A stretch of 64,000 nucleotides of DNA from Mesorhizobium sp. WSM3862 (GCF_002294985.1 NZ_NSGE01000002.1:682001-746000), one strand, 5' to 3'. Positions 26,345 through 35,532 are shown, counted from the stretch's first letter. Made by a program: numbers and translations. The notes: generated by a model not told the origin, from the letters alone.

Positions 26345-27241
26345 ATGGCGCTGGACTGGGACAAGCTACGCGTGTTTCACGCTGCGGCGGAGGCTGGGTC
26401 GTTTACCCATGCCGCCGAAACGCTGCATCTGTCGCAGTCGGCGATCTCTCGGCAGGTCAGCGCACTGGAGCATGACGTCGGCGTGGCGCTGTTCCATCGC
26501 CACGCGCGTGGCCTCGTGTTGACCGAGCAGGGCGAGATGCTGTTCCGCACGGCACATGACGTGCTGATGAAGCTGGAGACGATCAAGTCGCGGCTGACCG
26601 AGACCAAGGATCGCCCGTCCGGCGTGCTGAGGGTCACGACAACGGTGGGGCTCGGGGCCGGCTGGCTGACCGAGCGCGTGCAGGAATTCATCGAGCTCTA
26701 CCCCGAGATCAGCCTGCAGCTCATCCTCGCCAACGAGGAGCTCGACCTCACCATGCGCCAAGCCGATTGCGCCATCCGCCTGCGCCAGCCGCAGCAGCCG
26801 GATCTTATCCAGCGCCGGCTGTTCACGGTGCATTTCCACCTTTATGCGTCGCCTTCCTACGTGGCGAAGTTTGGCAAACCGGCCTCGATCGCCGAGCTCA
26901 GGAACCACCGGATCGTCACCTTCGGCGTGCCGGTGCCCTCGCATCTGTCGGAGCTGAACTGGCTGGAGACGGTCGGCGATTTCGAGGGCGGGCAAAGGGT
27001 GCCGACGCTGCAGATCAACGACATCCTGTCGATCAAGCGCGCGGTCCAGGGCGGCGCCGGCATCGCCATGCTGCCCGACTACGTCATCAACAAGGACTCG
27101 AACCTCGTCCAGTTGCTGCCCGAAACCGAGGTGCCGTCCTTCGACACCTATTTCGCCTATCCCGACGCGATGAAGAATCAGGCGAAGCTGCATGTGTTCC
27201 GCGATTTCATCATCGCCAAGGCGCGCAGCTGGTCCTACTAG
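26345..27241 (+). CDS. LysR-family regulator, LsrB/VtlR type
   Basis: The product has 298 residues. The N-terminal HTH (LRVFHAAAEAGSFTHAAETLHLSQSAISRQVSALEHDVGVALFHRHARGL) and the linker GVLRVTTTVGLGAGWLTERVQEFIELYPEI closely follow Sinorhizobium LsrB and Brucella/Agrobacterium VtlR as I know them. Those proteins control symbiosis or host interaction, redox balance and AbcR small RNAs. The position after trxB also supports the match. A candidate AbcR-like RNA with a LysR-type box lies about 400 bp downstream. Confidence 0.85.
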   Translation: MALDWDKLRVFHAAAEAGSFTHAAETLHLSQSAISRQVSALEHDVGVALFHRHARGLVLTEQGEMLFRTAHDVLMKLETIKSRLTETKDRPSGVLRVTTTVGLGAGWLTERVQEFIELYPEISLQLILANEELDLTMRQADCAIRLRQPQQPDLIQRRLFTVHFHLYASPSYVAKFGKPASIAELRNHRIVTFGVPVPSHLSELNWLETVGDFEGGQRVPTLQINDILSIKRAVQGGAGIAMLPDYVINKDSNLVQLLPETEVPSFDTYFAYPDAMKNQAKLHVFRDFIIAKARSWSY

Positions 27242-27435
27242 CAGGGACCTGCCGATATTCGGGTGGTGCCGGCCTGACCTGGCCCACGACCGGGACTTAA
27301 GCGCGCCATGGCGTGGGGCAGCCAGCCGGAGACAGTGCGCCCGGGGCGGAGACAAAGAACACAGCGCTGCCGGCAATTGCCGCAAAAGTTCGCATCGGGC
27401 TCTCCTGCCGCAGAAATAAACGCGACCAGCCCAAG

Positions 27436-27540
27436 TTTGCATCATTGTGAATTTAGCGTATTTCGGCACCGGAATCTGACCCGGTTTGCATATCGGCGAT
27501 CGCTTTCAGTCCGGAACGGCTCTGGATTCGGCGATTTTTT
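27436..27540 (+). terminator. terminator with T6 run downstream of the LysR gene, possibly of a short RNA
   Basis: ATCGC (27499-27503) pairs with GCGAT (27531-27535), enclosing an AGTCC/GGATT stem, followed by a run of six T (27535-27540). It lies 260 bp after the LysR stop. A TTTGCA (27436-27441) 17 bp ahead of TATTTC (27459-27464) could drive a separate RNA of about 70 nt ending here; otherwise it ends the LysR transcript. Confidence 0.45.
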
Positions 27541-27586
27541 CTGGTCCTATCGGTTCTCGCGACGGATTAGACCACAGCCTACCTCT

Positions 27587-27609
27587 TTTTGCATGCGTGT
27601 GTTGCAAAA
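27587..27609 (+). promoter_or_regulatory. LysR-type box upstream of the AbcR-like RNA
   Basis: TTTTGCA (27587-27593) and TGCAAAA (27603-27609) form a perfect inverted repeat with a 9-bp spacer. It is centred about 56 bp before the predicted RNA start and lies just upstream of a -35-like TTGTTT (27618-27623) and a -10 TATATA (27642-27647). The layout fits activation by a LysR protein, most simply the LsrB/VtlR-type product of the neighbouring gene. Confidence 0.55.
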
Positions 27610-27653
27610 TAGATGCTTGTTTCTTGAGCATGATGAGCACATATATAGTTGAT

Positions 27654-27769
27654 CTCCAGGGCGCGTTCTCCTCCCATTAGCGCCCTCGAGTGTTCCCCTC
27701 TGGAGGTTAGCCCTAATCGGCACTTCCAATCAAACTCAGCCGGATCTTTATTGATCCGGCTTTTTTGTT
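27654..27769 (+). ncRNA. AbcR-like (alpha-r15 family) trans-acting small RNA candidate
   Basis: A predicted transcript of about 115 nt begins after TATATA (27642-27647). Its first hairpin has a 7-bp stem (AGGGCGC 27658-27664 with GCGCCCT 27680-27686) and a 15-nt loop carrying CTCCTCCCA, an anti-Shine-Dalgarno sequence. A second CCCCTC segment follows near 27695, and the RNA ends in a perfect 9-bp terminator (27738-27746/27753-27761) with six T. Anti-Shine-Dalgarno loops and an intrinsic terminator are the marks of AbcR RNAs, which repress ABC-transporter mRNAs in Rhizobiales. Family assignment is from features, not alignment. Confidence 0.6.
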
Positions 27770-27822
27770 GCGCCGAAGTCACGCCGACCCCAGAAATGCG
27801 TGCGCGCGGCCCGCGTAACAGT

Positions 27823-27847
27823 GACATGTAACATCGGGTAACATGTC
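27823..27847. promoter_or_regulatory. palindrome upstream of second RNA candidate
   Basis: GACATGT (27823-27829) and ACATGTC (27841-27847) are perfect inverted arms with an 11-bp spacer. The region also has three GTAAC direct copies (27815, 27828, 27838). It lies 30-55 bp before the structured RNA that starts near 27880, where a regulator site would be expected. Confidence 0.4.
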
Positions 27848-27879
27848 GCAGACGCACTCTATCGATTAGGTAGATCATA

Positions 27880-28045
27880 GGACGCGGTTGGTCGGTCCGG
27901 GAGATGGGGGCATCACTCGGACAGGCCGGGCTCAGGCAGCTACCGCGTCCGATCCATTTCCTGATGCGGCGGACCTGCCGTTGCCTCCCAAGGAAGACAG
28001 TCCGCAATAAGAACGGCGCCCGGACGATCCGGGCGCCGTTTTCGC
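27880..28045 (+). ncRNA. structured non-coding RNA candidate, unrecognised
   Basis: GGACGCGGT (27880-27888) pairs perfectly with ACCGCGTCC (27942-27950). Inside it, a 12-bp helix (27895-27906 with 27911-27922, one G-U and one mismatch) closes a GGGG loop. A second domain has GCGGAC (27969-27974) pairing with GTCCGC (28000-28005) around a GCCTCCC segment. A 13-bp terminator-like stem (28012-28040) with four T follows. No protein frame is convincing. It does not show a T-loop (not tRNA) or the GGAA/GCAGCC core of SRP RNA. Strand is inferred from the terminal T-run; the final stem may also serve the EF-G-like gene. Confidence 0.4.
28012..28042. terminator. 13-bp hairpin, probably bidirectional terminator
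   Basis: AACGGCGCCCGGA (28012-28024) pairs perfectly with 28028-28040 across a CGA loop. On the plus strand it runs into TTTT; on the minus strand the tract is GTTCTTATT. It lies 24 bases beyond the stop codon of the EF-G-like gene, so it probably ends that transcript as well as the plus-strand RNA. Confidence 0.65.
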
Positions 28046-28063
28046 GTCTTCAACAAGATCCGA

Positions 28064-30115
28064 TCAGGCGGCCTTGCCGTTGGCGTTCATCGCCTCGTCG
28101 GCGAGGCGCCCGGTCAGCTCGGCCATATGGTCGAAGACGGCCTTGTAGCTGGCGACGCCTGCCGTCGCCGAGCGCAGCTCGATGATCAGGTCGCCGATCT
28201 CGGCCTGGGGCATGGTCGCTTCGACCACGTCCCAGCCCGGCCAGCCGGGCCGCGCGTCATAGCCAAGGATCTGGCCGCGCCGCTGAGGGATCAAAGCGAT
28301 AATCCTCGAGGTCGCATCTGACGGTGTGACGATCTCGACCTTCATGATCGGTTCCAGCAGAACCGGCGAACAGGCCGCCATGCCTTCCTTCATCGCCAGC
28401 TTGGCCGCCATCTGGAAGGCCATGTCGGACGAGTCGACGGCATGATAGGAGCCGTCCGAAAGGTTGACGGCGACATCGACCACCGGGAAGCCGAGCGGAC
28501 CGGATTTCAGATAGTCGCGGATGCCGGTCTCCACCGACTGGATGTAGGTTTTTGGCACGACGCCGCCGGTGATGGTGTCGGTGAACTGGAAACCCGTGCC
28601 GCGCGGCAGCGGCTTGATCTCGATCACCACGTCGCCGAACTGGCCGTGGCCGCCCGACTGTTTCTTGTGGCGGCCGCGCTGCTGCGCGGATTTGCGGATC
28701 GTCTCGCGATAGGGCACCGCCGGCGAATGGCCATCGATCGGGATCTGGTTCTTGCCCTCCAGCCGCTCGCGCACGACGCGCAGGTGCATCTCGCCATGGC
28801 CCGACAATACGGTCTCCGCGGAGTCCTGGTTGTGGTGCAGGCTGAGCGAGGGGTCTTCCTCGGCTAGCCTCTGGATCGCTGCCGACATCTTGACCTCGTC
28901 CTTGCGCTCCTTGGGGCGCAAAGCGAATGCAAACACCGGTTGCGGGGGCTCCAGGGCGATCAGCGGCTTGATGCCGCCTTTGGCCGAACTCAGCGTTTGG
29001 CCGGTCCTGACATTGTCGAGCTTGCCGAGCGCGACGGTATCGCCAGCCTTGGCCGACGGCAGCTTCAACTGGTCTTTGCCAAGCATCTTGTAGATGCCGG
29101 AGACCTTCGTCGTGTCGCCGCTGGAGAGGAAGAGTTCGGCCGCGTCGGCCACCTGGCCGGAAAGCACACGCGAAATAGACAGTTTGCCGCCATGCGCGGT
29201 GTGGATGGTCTTCATCACCTGCACGACCGTCTGGCTGCCATCAGGCGCGCCAAGGCGCTTGCGCGTCGCCTCGACGTCAGGCGCGTCGTGGCGGATAGCC
29301 TTCAACAGGCGCAGCACACCGTTGCCCTTCTCGGCGGTACCGAGCAGCACCGGCGTCACCGAGCCGGCTCGCAGGTCGGCGGCAAGGTCATCGAAGATCG
29401 CGTCCTTCGGCGGCTCGATCTCCTCCAGCAACTGCTCCATCAGCTGGTCGTCATGGTCGGCCAGCGTCTCCAGCATCGAGAACCGTGCCTCGAGCTCGCG
29501 CGCCTTGTCGTCGTCCGGAATCTCGGCGACCTGGCTTTCGGCATATTCGCGGTAGACATAGGCGCGCTCCAAGGCCAGATCGATCGAGCCGATGACGACA
29601 CCATCCTTGCGCAATGGAATCTGGCGCAGCAGCAGCGGCGCCGAGCTGGCCGGCTGCAGCATCTTTAGCGTCTCGCGCACGCCGGCGACCGCCTTGTCCA
29701 CCTTGTTGAGGAACAGGATGCGCGGCACGCCGAGATCGTCGAGCTTGCGCATGATGAGCTGAAGCGCGGGTATCTTCTTTTCGTCCGCTTCGGCCACGAC
29801 CACGGCGACATCGCAGGCGGCAAGCACCGGCTCCGCCTCGAAGGCGAACTCGATGGAACCGGGGCAATCGACGAAGGTGAACTGCTCGCCCATGAATTCC
29901 GTCGTGGCAAAGGTCGCCTCGACGCTCATGGCGTGGGCGCGGGCTTCTGGCGAATGATCGGAAACCGTGTTGCCCGATGAAACGGGATTCTGGCGGGGAA
30001 TGGCGCCCGTGCGGGCGAGGATAGCTTCGAGAAGTGTCGTCTTACCGCTTGCGAAGGGACCGACTATGGCGATGCATTTCGGTCCCGTGCGTCGTCCTCC
30101 GGCGCGATTACCCAT
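28064..30115 (-). CDS. elongation factor G-like GTPase (FusA2/EF-G-like)
   Basis: The product has 683 residues. The G1 loop is present as AIVGPFASGKTTLLEAI and G3/G4 as FVDCPGSIEF and LFLNKVDKAV. G3 reads DCPG as in EF-G, while the G1 region departs from AHIDAGKTT. Domains II-V follow, with SGHGEMHLRVVRERL and GHGQFGDVVIEI matching EF-G domains III-IV. Such second EF-G-like proteins are widespread in alphaproteobacteria and need not be the main translocase. The ATG at 30115 has GGAGG six bases upstream; an open frame upstream of it lacks a ribosome site. Confidence 0.9.
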   Translation of the reverse strand: MGNRAGGRRTGPKCIAIVGPFASGKTTLLEAILARTGAIPRQNPVSSGNTVSDHSPEARAHAMSVEATFATTEFMGEQFTFVDCPGSIEFAFEAEPVLAACDVAVVVAEADEKKIPALQLIMRKLDDLGVPRILFLNKVDKAVAGVRETLKMLQPASSAPLLLRQIPLRKDGVVIGSIDLALERAYVYREYAESQVAEIPDDDKARELEARFSMLETLADHDDQLMEQLLEEIEPPKDAIFDDLAADLRAGSVTPVLLGTAEKGNGVLRLLKAIRHDAPDVEATRKRLGAPDGSQTVVQVMKTIHTAHGGKLSISRVLSGQVADAAELFLSSGDTTKVSGIYKMLGKDQLKLPSAKAGDTVALGKLDNVRTGQTLSSAKGGIKPLIALEPPQPVFAFALRPKERKDEVKMSAAIQRLAEEDPSLSLHHNQDSAETVLSGHGEMHLRVVRERLEGKNQIPIDGHSPAVPYRETIRKSAQQRGRHKKQSGGHGQFGDVVIEIKPLPRGTGFQFTDTITGGVVPKTYIQSVETGIRDYLKSGPLGFPVVDVAVNLSDGSYHAVDSSDMAFQMAAKLAMKEGMAACSPVLLEPIMKVEIVTPSDATSRIIALIPQRRGQILGYDARPGWPGWDVVEATMPQAEIGDLIIELRSATAGVASYKAVFDHMAELTGRLADEAMNANGKAA

Positions 30116-30388
30116 GGCTGACCTCCACTCAGGCGTTTCCCAGGGAGCGGCGGCCGGCCTGTTCAGCCGTCGCGGGCGGGGTTGTTGCTCACCACCTGCC
30201 AAGGCCATCGTCACACGGGTTAGCGGAGAGGGCAAGGAAAATAGGAAATGCGCCGGCTTTGGTTTTGTGCTCGGTTTCGAACAGCCCGGTGGCTCAAGCG
30301 CTCAAAGGCGATTGCGTCGGTCGCCATATAGCAAGAAACTGACCTCCCGCTGCGGCGGACGGTCCCTAACGATTTGAGAGTTTCTACG

Positions 30389-30784
30389 ATGAAGATCATT
30401 GCGTGCGGCAGCGTGCCGACGATCATCGCGCCAGAAAAGTATTTCACCGGCAAGGTGCTGCAGACGCCGATCATCGAGAAGGAGGCGCCGGCGCGGCTGA
30501 GGGCAACCCTGGTCAGTTTCGAACCGGGCGCCCGCACGCATTGGCACACGCACCCGCTCGGCCAGACGCTCTACGTCACGGCCGGCGCCGGGCTTGCGCA
30601 AACGTGGGGCGGGCCGATCGAGGTGATCAGGGCCGGCGACGTCATCTCCTTCGCGCCGGGCGAAAAGCACTGGCACGGCGCCGGGCCGAAGACCACGATG
30701 ACGCATGTCGCCATGCAGGAAGCGCTGGACGGCGTCCATGCCGAGTGGCTCGAGGCGGTCTCCGACGAACAGTATGGCGGCTGA
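30389..30784 (+). CDS. cupin-domain protein
   Basis: The 131-residue single cupin has metal-binding motif 1, THWHTHPLGQTLYVTAGAG, and motif 2, GDVISFAPGEKHWHGAG. Two His of motif 1 and one of motif 2 would hold a divalent metal. The function is not predictable; relatives include carboxymuconolactone-type or quercetinase-like proteins. I start at 30389, five codons into a longer frame. It is divergent from the EF-G-like gene. Confidence 0.82.
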   Translation: MKIIACGSVPTIIAPEKYFTGKVLQTPIIEKEAPARLRATLVSFEPGARTHWHTHPLGQTLYVTAGAGLAQTWGGPIEVIRAGDVISFAPGEKHWHGAGPKTTMTHVAMQEALDGVHAEWLEAVSDEQYGG

Positions 30785-30795
30785 TTGCCGTCCAA

Positions 30796-30824
30796 CAAAA
30801 ACCCGGCGCGAAGCCGGGTTTTTG
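30796..30824. terminator. bidirectional terminator between the cupin gene and aspC-type gene
   Basis: CAAAAACCCGGC (30796-30807) pairs perfectly with GCCGGGTTTTTG (30813-30824). A T-run ends the hairpin on both strands, between two convergent genes. Confidence 0.85.
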
Positions 30825-30843
30825 TGGATTGCGGCCTTGCCGA

Positions 30844-32097
<1,254 letters not shown>

Positions 32098-32209
32098 TCA
32101 TGTCGCATCATCGGGCCAAGCGCAAGCATTGTCGGGTGATCCAGAGGTCAAGGTGGCGTGAGCGGCAACTATAAATTCATCAACGAGCGGTAAACCCTTG
32201 GCTGGCAGG

Positions 32210-33151
32210 ATGGCAGATCGAATTCCGCTTATTCTGCGGAGCGAGGGACCTTTGTCGCGCAGCATCGGGCTTGCCCATATCATCCGTCATGATGACGGCA
32301 CCTCAAGCGGTGTCTGGGGAATCTACACGCTGCAGAGCGCCTTCCAGCCAATCTTCGCCTTCGATGGAGGCAAGCTTTCGCTCGTCGCCTTCGAGGGGCT
32401 TATCCGCCCGTTCCGCGACGGTGAGCCGCAATCGCCGATGAGCTTCTTCGGCACTTGCCCCGCAGGCGACCGGCTGCATATCGAGGCGCTGACCAGGACG
32501 CTGCATCTGCTCAACGCCGGCGGCTGTCTGCCGCAAGAGGCGTCGATCTTCGTCAATTTCGATCCGTCGGTGTTCACCGACCGCGCCATCGTCGACAAGG
32601 CGCTGCGCGACATGCGGCTGGTGCTGCACGAGGCCGGCATCGACCCGCGCCGTATCGTGTGCGAGGTCACCGAGCAGAAATCGGCTTCGCAGGAAACGCT
32701 CAACAGCTTCGTCGAGGCGCTGCGCGCCAACGGGTTCCGCATCGCCGTCGACGATTACGGCGCCGACGAATCCGACATCAACCGCATCAAGGAATTGCGG
32801 CCGGACATCGTCAAGTTCGACGCCAACTGGATCACGCAGCTGATGGAGTCCGGAGCCGGATTCGCGCTGCTGACAACGATGGTGACGAGCTTCGAAAGTC
32901 AGGGCATCCGCACGGTTTTCGAAGGCATCGAGGAAGGCTGGCAGCTCGAGCTCGCCGAGAAATCCGGGGCGTCGATGGTGCAAGGCTATGTGCTTGCCCG
33001 GCCGGAGCTGGCCTCGACCAGTCTTCGCGTCTTCGGCAAGAGCGTGCAGGCGCCCGCGGCCGGGGAGGGCAAAACGATCGCGGCCGCCAGTCCCGCTCCG
33101 GTGGCGTCAGCTCGCCCGACCAAGGCGTTTGGGCGCAAGGTGACGCCATGA
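32210..33151 (+). CDS. EAL-domain cyclic-di-GMP phosphodiesterase (first of a pair)
   Basis: The product has 313 residues with one EAL domain (about 40-265) and no visible sensor or membrane part. The motif reads FEGLIRP instead of EALLR, but the Glu is kept, as are N in FVNFDPS, E in CEVTEQ, DD in AVDDYG, K in IVKFD, E in FEGIE and Q in VQGY. Hydrolysis of c-di-GMP is therefore possible. Loop 6 (DYGADESDIN) departs from DFGTG. The stop overlaps the start of the second EAL gene (ATGA). An upstream TTG at 32198 is an alternative start. Confidence 0.85.
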   Translation: MADRIPLILRSEGPLSRSIGLAHIIRHDDGTSSGVWGIYTLQSAFQPIFAFDGGKLSLVAFEGLIRPFRDGEPQSPMSFFGTCPAGDRLHIEALTRTLHLLNAGGCLPQEASIFVNFDPSVFTDRAIVDKALRDMRLVLHEAGIDPRRIVCEVTEQKSASQETLNSFVEALRANGFRIAVDDYGADESDINRIKELRPDIVKFDANWITQLMESGAGFALLTTMVTSFESQGIRTVFEGIEEGWQLELAEKSGASMVQGYVLARPELASTSLRVFGKSVQAPAAGEGKTIAAASPAPVASARPTKAFGRKVTP

Positions 33152-34023
33152 TCGGGCGGCCCGACAGGCAGCGCCCCGAAAGGCGGCGAAGTGTCGCCGA
33201 AGCGATCTTCGAAGACGAGATCGGCCTTCAATTCGGCGTCTATGGCGAGTTCCGGCTGTGGAGCGCCTACCAGCCGATCTTCGCGCCGCGTGGCAGATCG
33301 CTGCAACCCGTCGCCGTCGAGGCGCTGATCGAGCCGCGGCGCGTCGCGACGCCCGTTGCGCCGCAAGTTTTCTTCGACAGCGTTGTGGCAAAGGACCGGC
33401 TGTTCGTCGAGACGATGTGCCGGATGCTGCATCTCGGCAACTACCGCAACATCGGCGTCGATGGCCTTACCCTGTTCTTCAACTACAATCCGATGATCAA
33501 CGATCATTTCGGGCGGGCGCTCGCCGAGATCCGGCTGATGGCCAGGCATCTCGGCGATTTCGGCCTCGAACCGGCCATGCTGGTCTGCGAGATCACCGAG
33601 CAGGCAGCCGACGAGCATGTGCTCGCCGGTCTCGTGCGCGAGATGAGGCGCGACGGTGTCCGCATCGCCATCGATGACTTCGGCACCGGACATTCGACCG
33701 AAGCGCGCATCGGCCTGCTGTCGCCCGACATCGTCAAGATCGACGGCGGCTGGTTTGCCGAGTTCTGCCGCCATGCCGCCGCCGAGCGGTTCTTCCGGCC
33801 GCTGGTTTCGACGCTGCACGACCGCGGCGCCAAGGTGCTGGTCGAGGGCATCGAGCATGCCACGCATCTGCGCGTCGCGCTCGATGGTGGCGTCGACCTC
33901 CTGCAAGGATATCACCTCGCCCGCCCGGCGATCGCCGGCACCATCTTCAACGAAGAGCCGCTGGCGATCGATGCGCTGCTCGGTATGGACAACAAGGTAG
34001 TGCCTCTGCATCAGCGCCGCTGA
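33148..34023 (+). CDS. EAL-domain cyclic-di-GMP phosphodiesterase (second of a pair)
   Basis: The product has 291 residues and one EAL domain. All standard residues are visible: EALIEP, N in FFNYNP, E in CEITEQ, DDFGTG, K in IVKIDGG, E in VEGIE and Q in LLQGY. It is the more canonical member of the pair. Its ATG at 33148 lies inside the stop of the first gene, so both are made together; two soluble EAL proteins in one operon may form a heterodimer or be regulated jointly. A GST gene follows 86 bp downstream. Confidence 0.87.
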   Translation: MIGRPDRQRPERRRSVAEAIFEDEIGLQFGVYGEFRLWSAYQPIFAPRGRSLQPVAVEALIEPRRVATPVAPQVFFDSVVAKDRLFVETMCRMLHLGNYRNIGVDGLTLFFNYNPMINDHFGRALAEIRLMARHLGDFGLEPAMLVCEITEQAADEHVLAGLVREMRRDGVRIAIDDFGTGHSTEARIGLLSPDIVKIDGGWFAEFCRHAAAERFFRPLVSTLHDRGAKVLVEGIEHATHLRVALDGGVDLLQGYHLARPAIAGTIFNEEPLAIDALLGMDNKVVPLHQRR

Positions 34024-34109
34024 TGCTTTCACTCAAAAACAAATCACTGGATGAACCCCGCACAGGCGAGTTAGAGGCCTCCGATCGTTCGTCGCGCGCG
34101 GAGAGGGCC

Positions 34110-34718
34110 ATGATCCTTTATGACATGATCGACAGCGGCAATTGCTACAAGCCGCGTCTGTTGATGGCAAAGCTCGGCATTCCCTTCACCCGCATCGAAG
34201 TGAGCTCGCACACCGGGGAGACGCGCAAGGCCGACTATGTCGCCAAGAACCCCAACGCGATGGTGCCGCTGCTCGAGCTCGACGACGGCCGACGCATCGC
34301 TGAATCCAACGCCATTCTGCTCTATCTCGCCGAGGGCACACGCTTCCTGCCGGCCGACAGATATGAGCGGGCGCTGGCCTATCAGTGGCTGTTCTTCGAG
34401 CAGTACAGCCACGAGCCCTATATCGCGGTGCGCAAGGCGCTGCTCACATTTCCCGAGAGCGCGAAGGATGCGACGCCGGAACGGTTGGCGCTGACTTTGG
34501 AGCGCGGCAAAAAGGCGCTCGGCGTGATGAACAAACATCTGGAGCAGAACGCCTTTTTTGCCGGCGCCAGCTACAGCGTCGCCGACATTGCGCTCTTTGC
34601 CTACACTCACACCGCCGAGATGGGCGGCTTCCAGCTCGACGCCCATCCGGCCGTGGTGGAGTGGCTGAAGCGGGTCGAGACGGACAAGAGGCACGTGCCG
34701 ATCAAGTGGGTTGGGTAG
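34110..34718 (+). CDS. glutathione S-transferase family protein
   Basis: The product has 202 residues. The N-terminal thioredoxin-like domain reads MILYDMIDSGNCYKPRLLMAKLGIPFTRIEV with the conserved cis-Pro in AMVPLLELDDGRRIAESNAILLYLAEG; the C-terminal helical domain includes ASYSVADIALFAYTHTA. The start at 34110 has GAGAGGG upstream. It probably conjugates or reduces electrophiles; the substrate is not known. Confidence 0.88.
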   Translation: MILYDMIDSGNCYKPRLLMAKLGIPFTRIEVSSHTGETRKADYVAKNPNAMVPLLELDDGRRIAESNAILLYLAEGTRFLPADRYERALAYQWLFFEQYSHEPYIAVRKALLTFPESAKDATPERLALTLERGKKALGVMNKHLEQNAFFAGASYSVADIALFAYTHTAEMGGFQLDAHPAVVEWLKRVETDKRHVPIKWVG

Positions 34719-34760
34719 TCTGTTTCTATGCCGCAGCATTTTGCAGCCGCCGAATGCTGG

Positions 34761-35014
34761 CTATTTGATGAGACGATCGTATTCGGCATGGGTGCCGATC
34801 CAGATCCAGTCGAAGCCATCAGCGCTTTCGAGGGCCAAGGCCCGATAAGTGTCGTCTATCCTCGCCGACCAAAGCTCTCCCACCTTTTGAAATGGAGGGA
34901 TGGATGTCGCGGATTGGTCTCATCGAAGTGAAGTTCTTGTCGGCCGGTACGGCGAACGGCCTTTGGCAAAGAATTGTATCTTGTCCAAAAACTAGCGGTA
35001 GCTCTGTGCCTCAC
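34761..35014 (-). pseudogene. RelE/ParE-like toxin relic with at least three frameshifts
   Basis: Reading leftward from a GTG at 35014 that overlaps the antitoxin stop (GTGA), the protein SFWTRYNSLPKAVRR is followed, in other frames, by ADKNF, then NPRHPSLHFK, then KVGELWSARIDDTYRALAL and FDWIWIGTHAEYDRLIK to a TAG ending at 34761. Together these are the whole of a ParE/RelE-fold toxin (RHPSLHFKKVG...WSARV...YRAL...W.WIGTHAEYDRLI), split over all three frames. The gene is therefore dead, while its antitoxin frame is intact. Confidence 0.7.
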
Positions 35015-35211
35015 AGGTCACGCAGTTTGCCGGCAGCTATTTCGGCGCGTGCTTCGGCCAGCAGCTTGTCCAGCCGGCCCGCCTTTGCGTCGGCCTCAAT
35101 CTGCTTGTCCCACAAATCGGCCTGCAGCGTCTCAAACCACGCGGCAAACGCCTCCAGCTCTTCAGGGCTGAGTTCGGCAACGGACTTTTCGATCTGTTCG
35201 AGCTTGGTCAT
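35011..35211 (-). CDS. antitoxin-like small protein (partner of the broken toxin)
   Basis: The 66-residue acidic helical protein begins MTKLEQIEKSVAELSPEELEAFAAWFETLQADLW and ends LLAEARAEIAAGKLRDL. It resembles the short antitoxins encoded upstream of RelE/ParE-type toxins. Its stop overlaps the GTG of the frameshifted toxin relic downstream. With no active toxin it may persist as an orphan antitoxin or anti-addiction protein. Confidence 0.6.
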   Translation of the reverse strand: MTKLEQIEKSVAELSPEELEAFAAWFETLQADLWDKQIEADAKAGRLDKLLAEARAEIAAGKLRDL

Positions 35212-35292
35212 GAATCATACTACAATTGGGCTAAAAGTACCAAAAGTGGGACCACAAGCGCGGGCGGCGGCTTGCCAATTCAGGCAACAAAA

Positions 35293-35314
35293 AAGGCGGG
35301 ACAATGCCCGCCTT
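35293..35314 (-). terminator. terminator, minus strand
   Basis: AAGGCGGG (35293-35300) pairs with CCCGCCTT (35307-35314); on the minus strand the stem is followed by a run of T. It lies 220 bp downstream of the cold-shock gene and upstream of the antitoxin gene, so it probably ends the cold-shock transcript and leaves a long 3' untranslated region. Confidence 0.7.
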
Positions 35315-35532
35315 CCTATGCCGGTAGCCTGATCGGAAGCGTTGAGGCCGGGCCGGCAGCTATCTGCTGTTCCAGCTTGTCGGGTCCTTTCGCTCCGGCG
35401 CGCTTATCGCACGACCGTCAGTACATCCGTGACTTGCCGCCCGCTCCAGGCTCTCGCCCGGTGCGCGTCGCTAACTAGGCGCATTGTGCAATGCCAGGCG
35501 ATCACGCCCGGCTGCAAAATGCCAGCGCCAAA

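Noticed and set aside
27880..27950. A tRNA or SRP RNA at the 71-nt closed structure
   Set aside because: The length and closing stem suggest tRNA, but there is no GTTC T-loop or anticodon arm, and the SRP core motif is absent.
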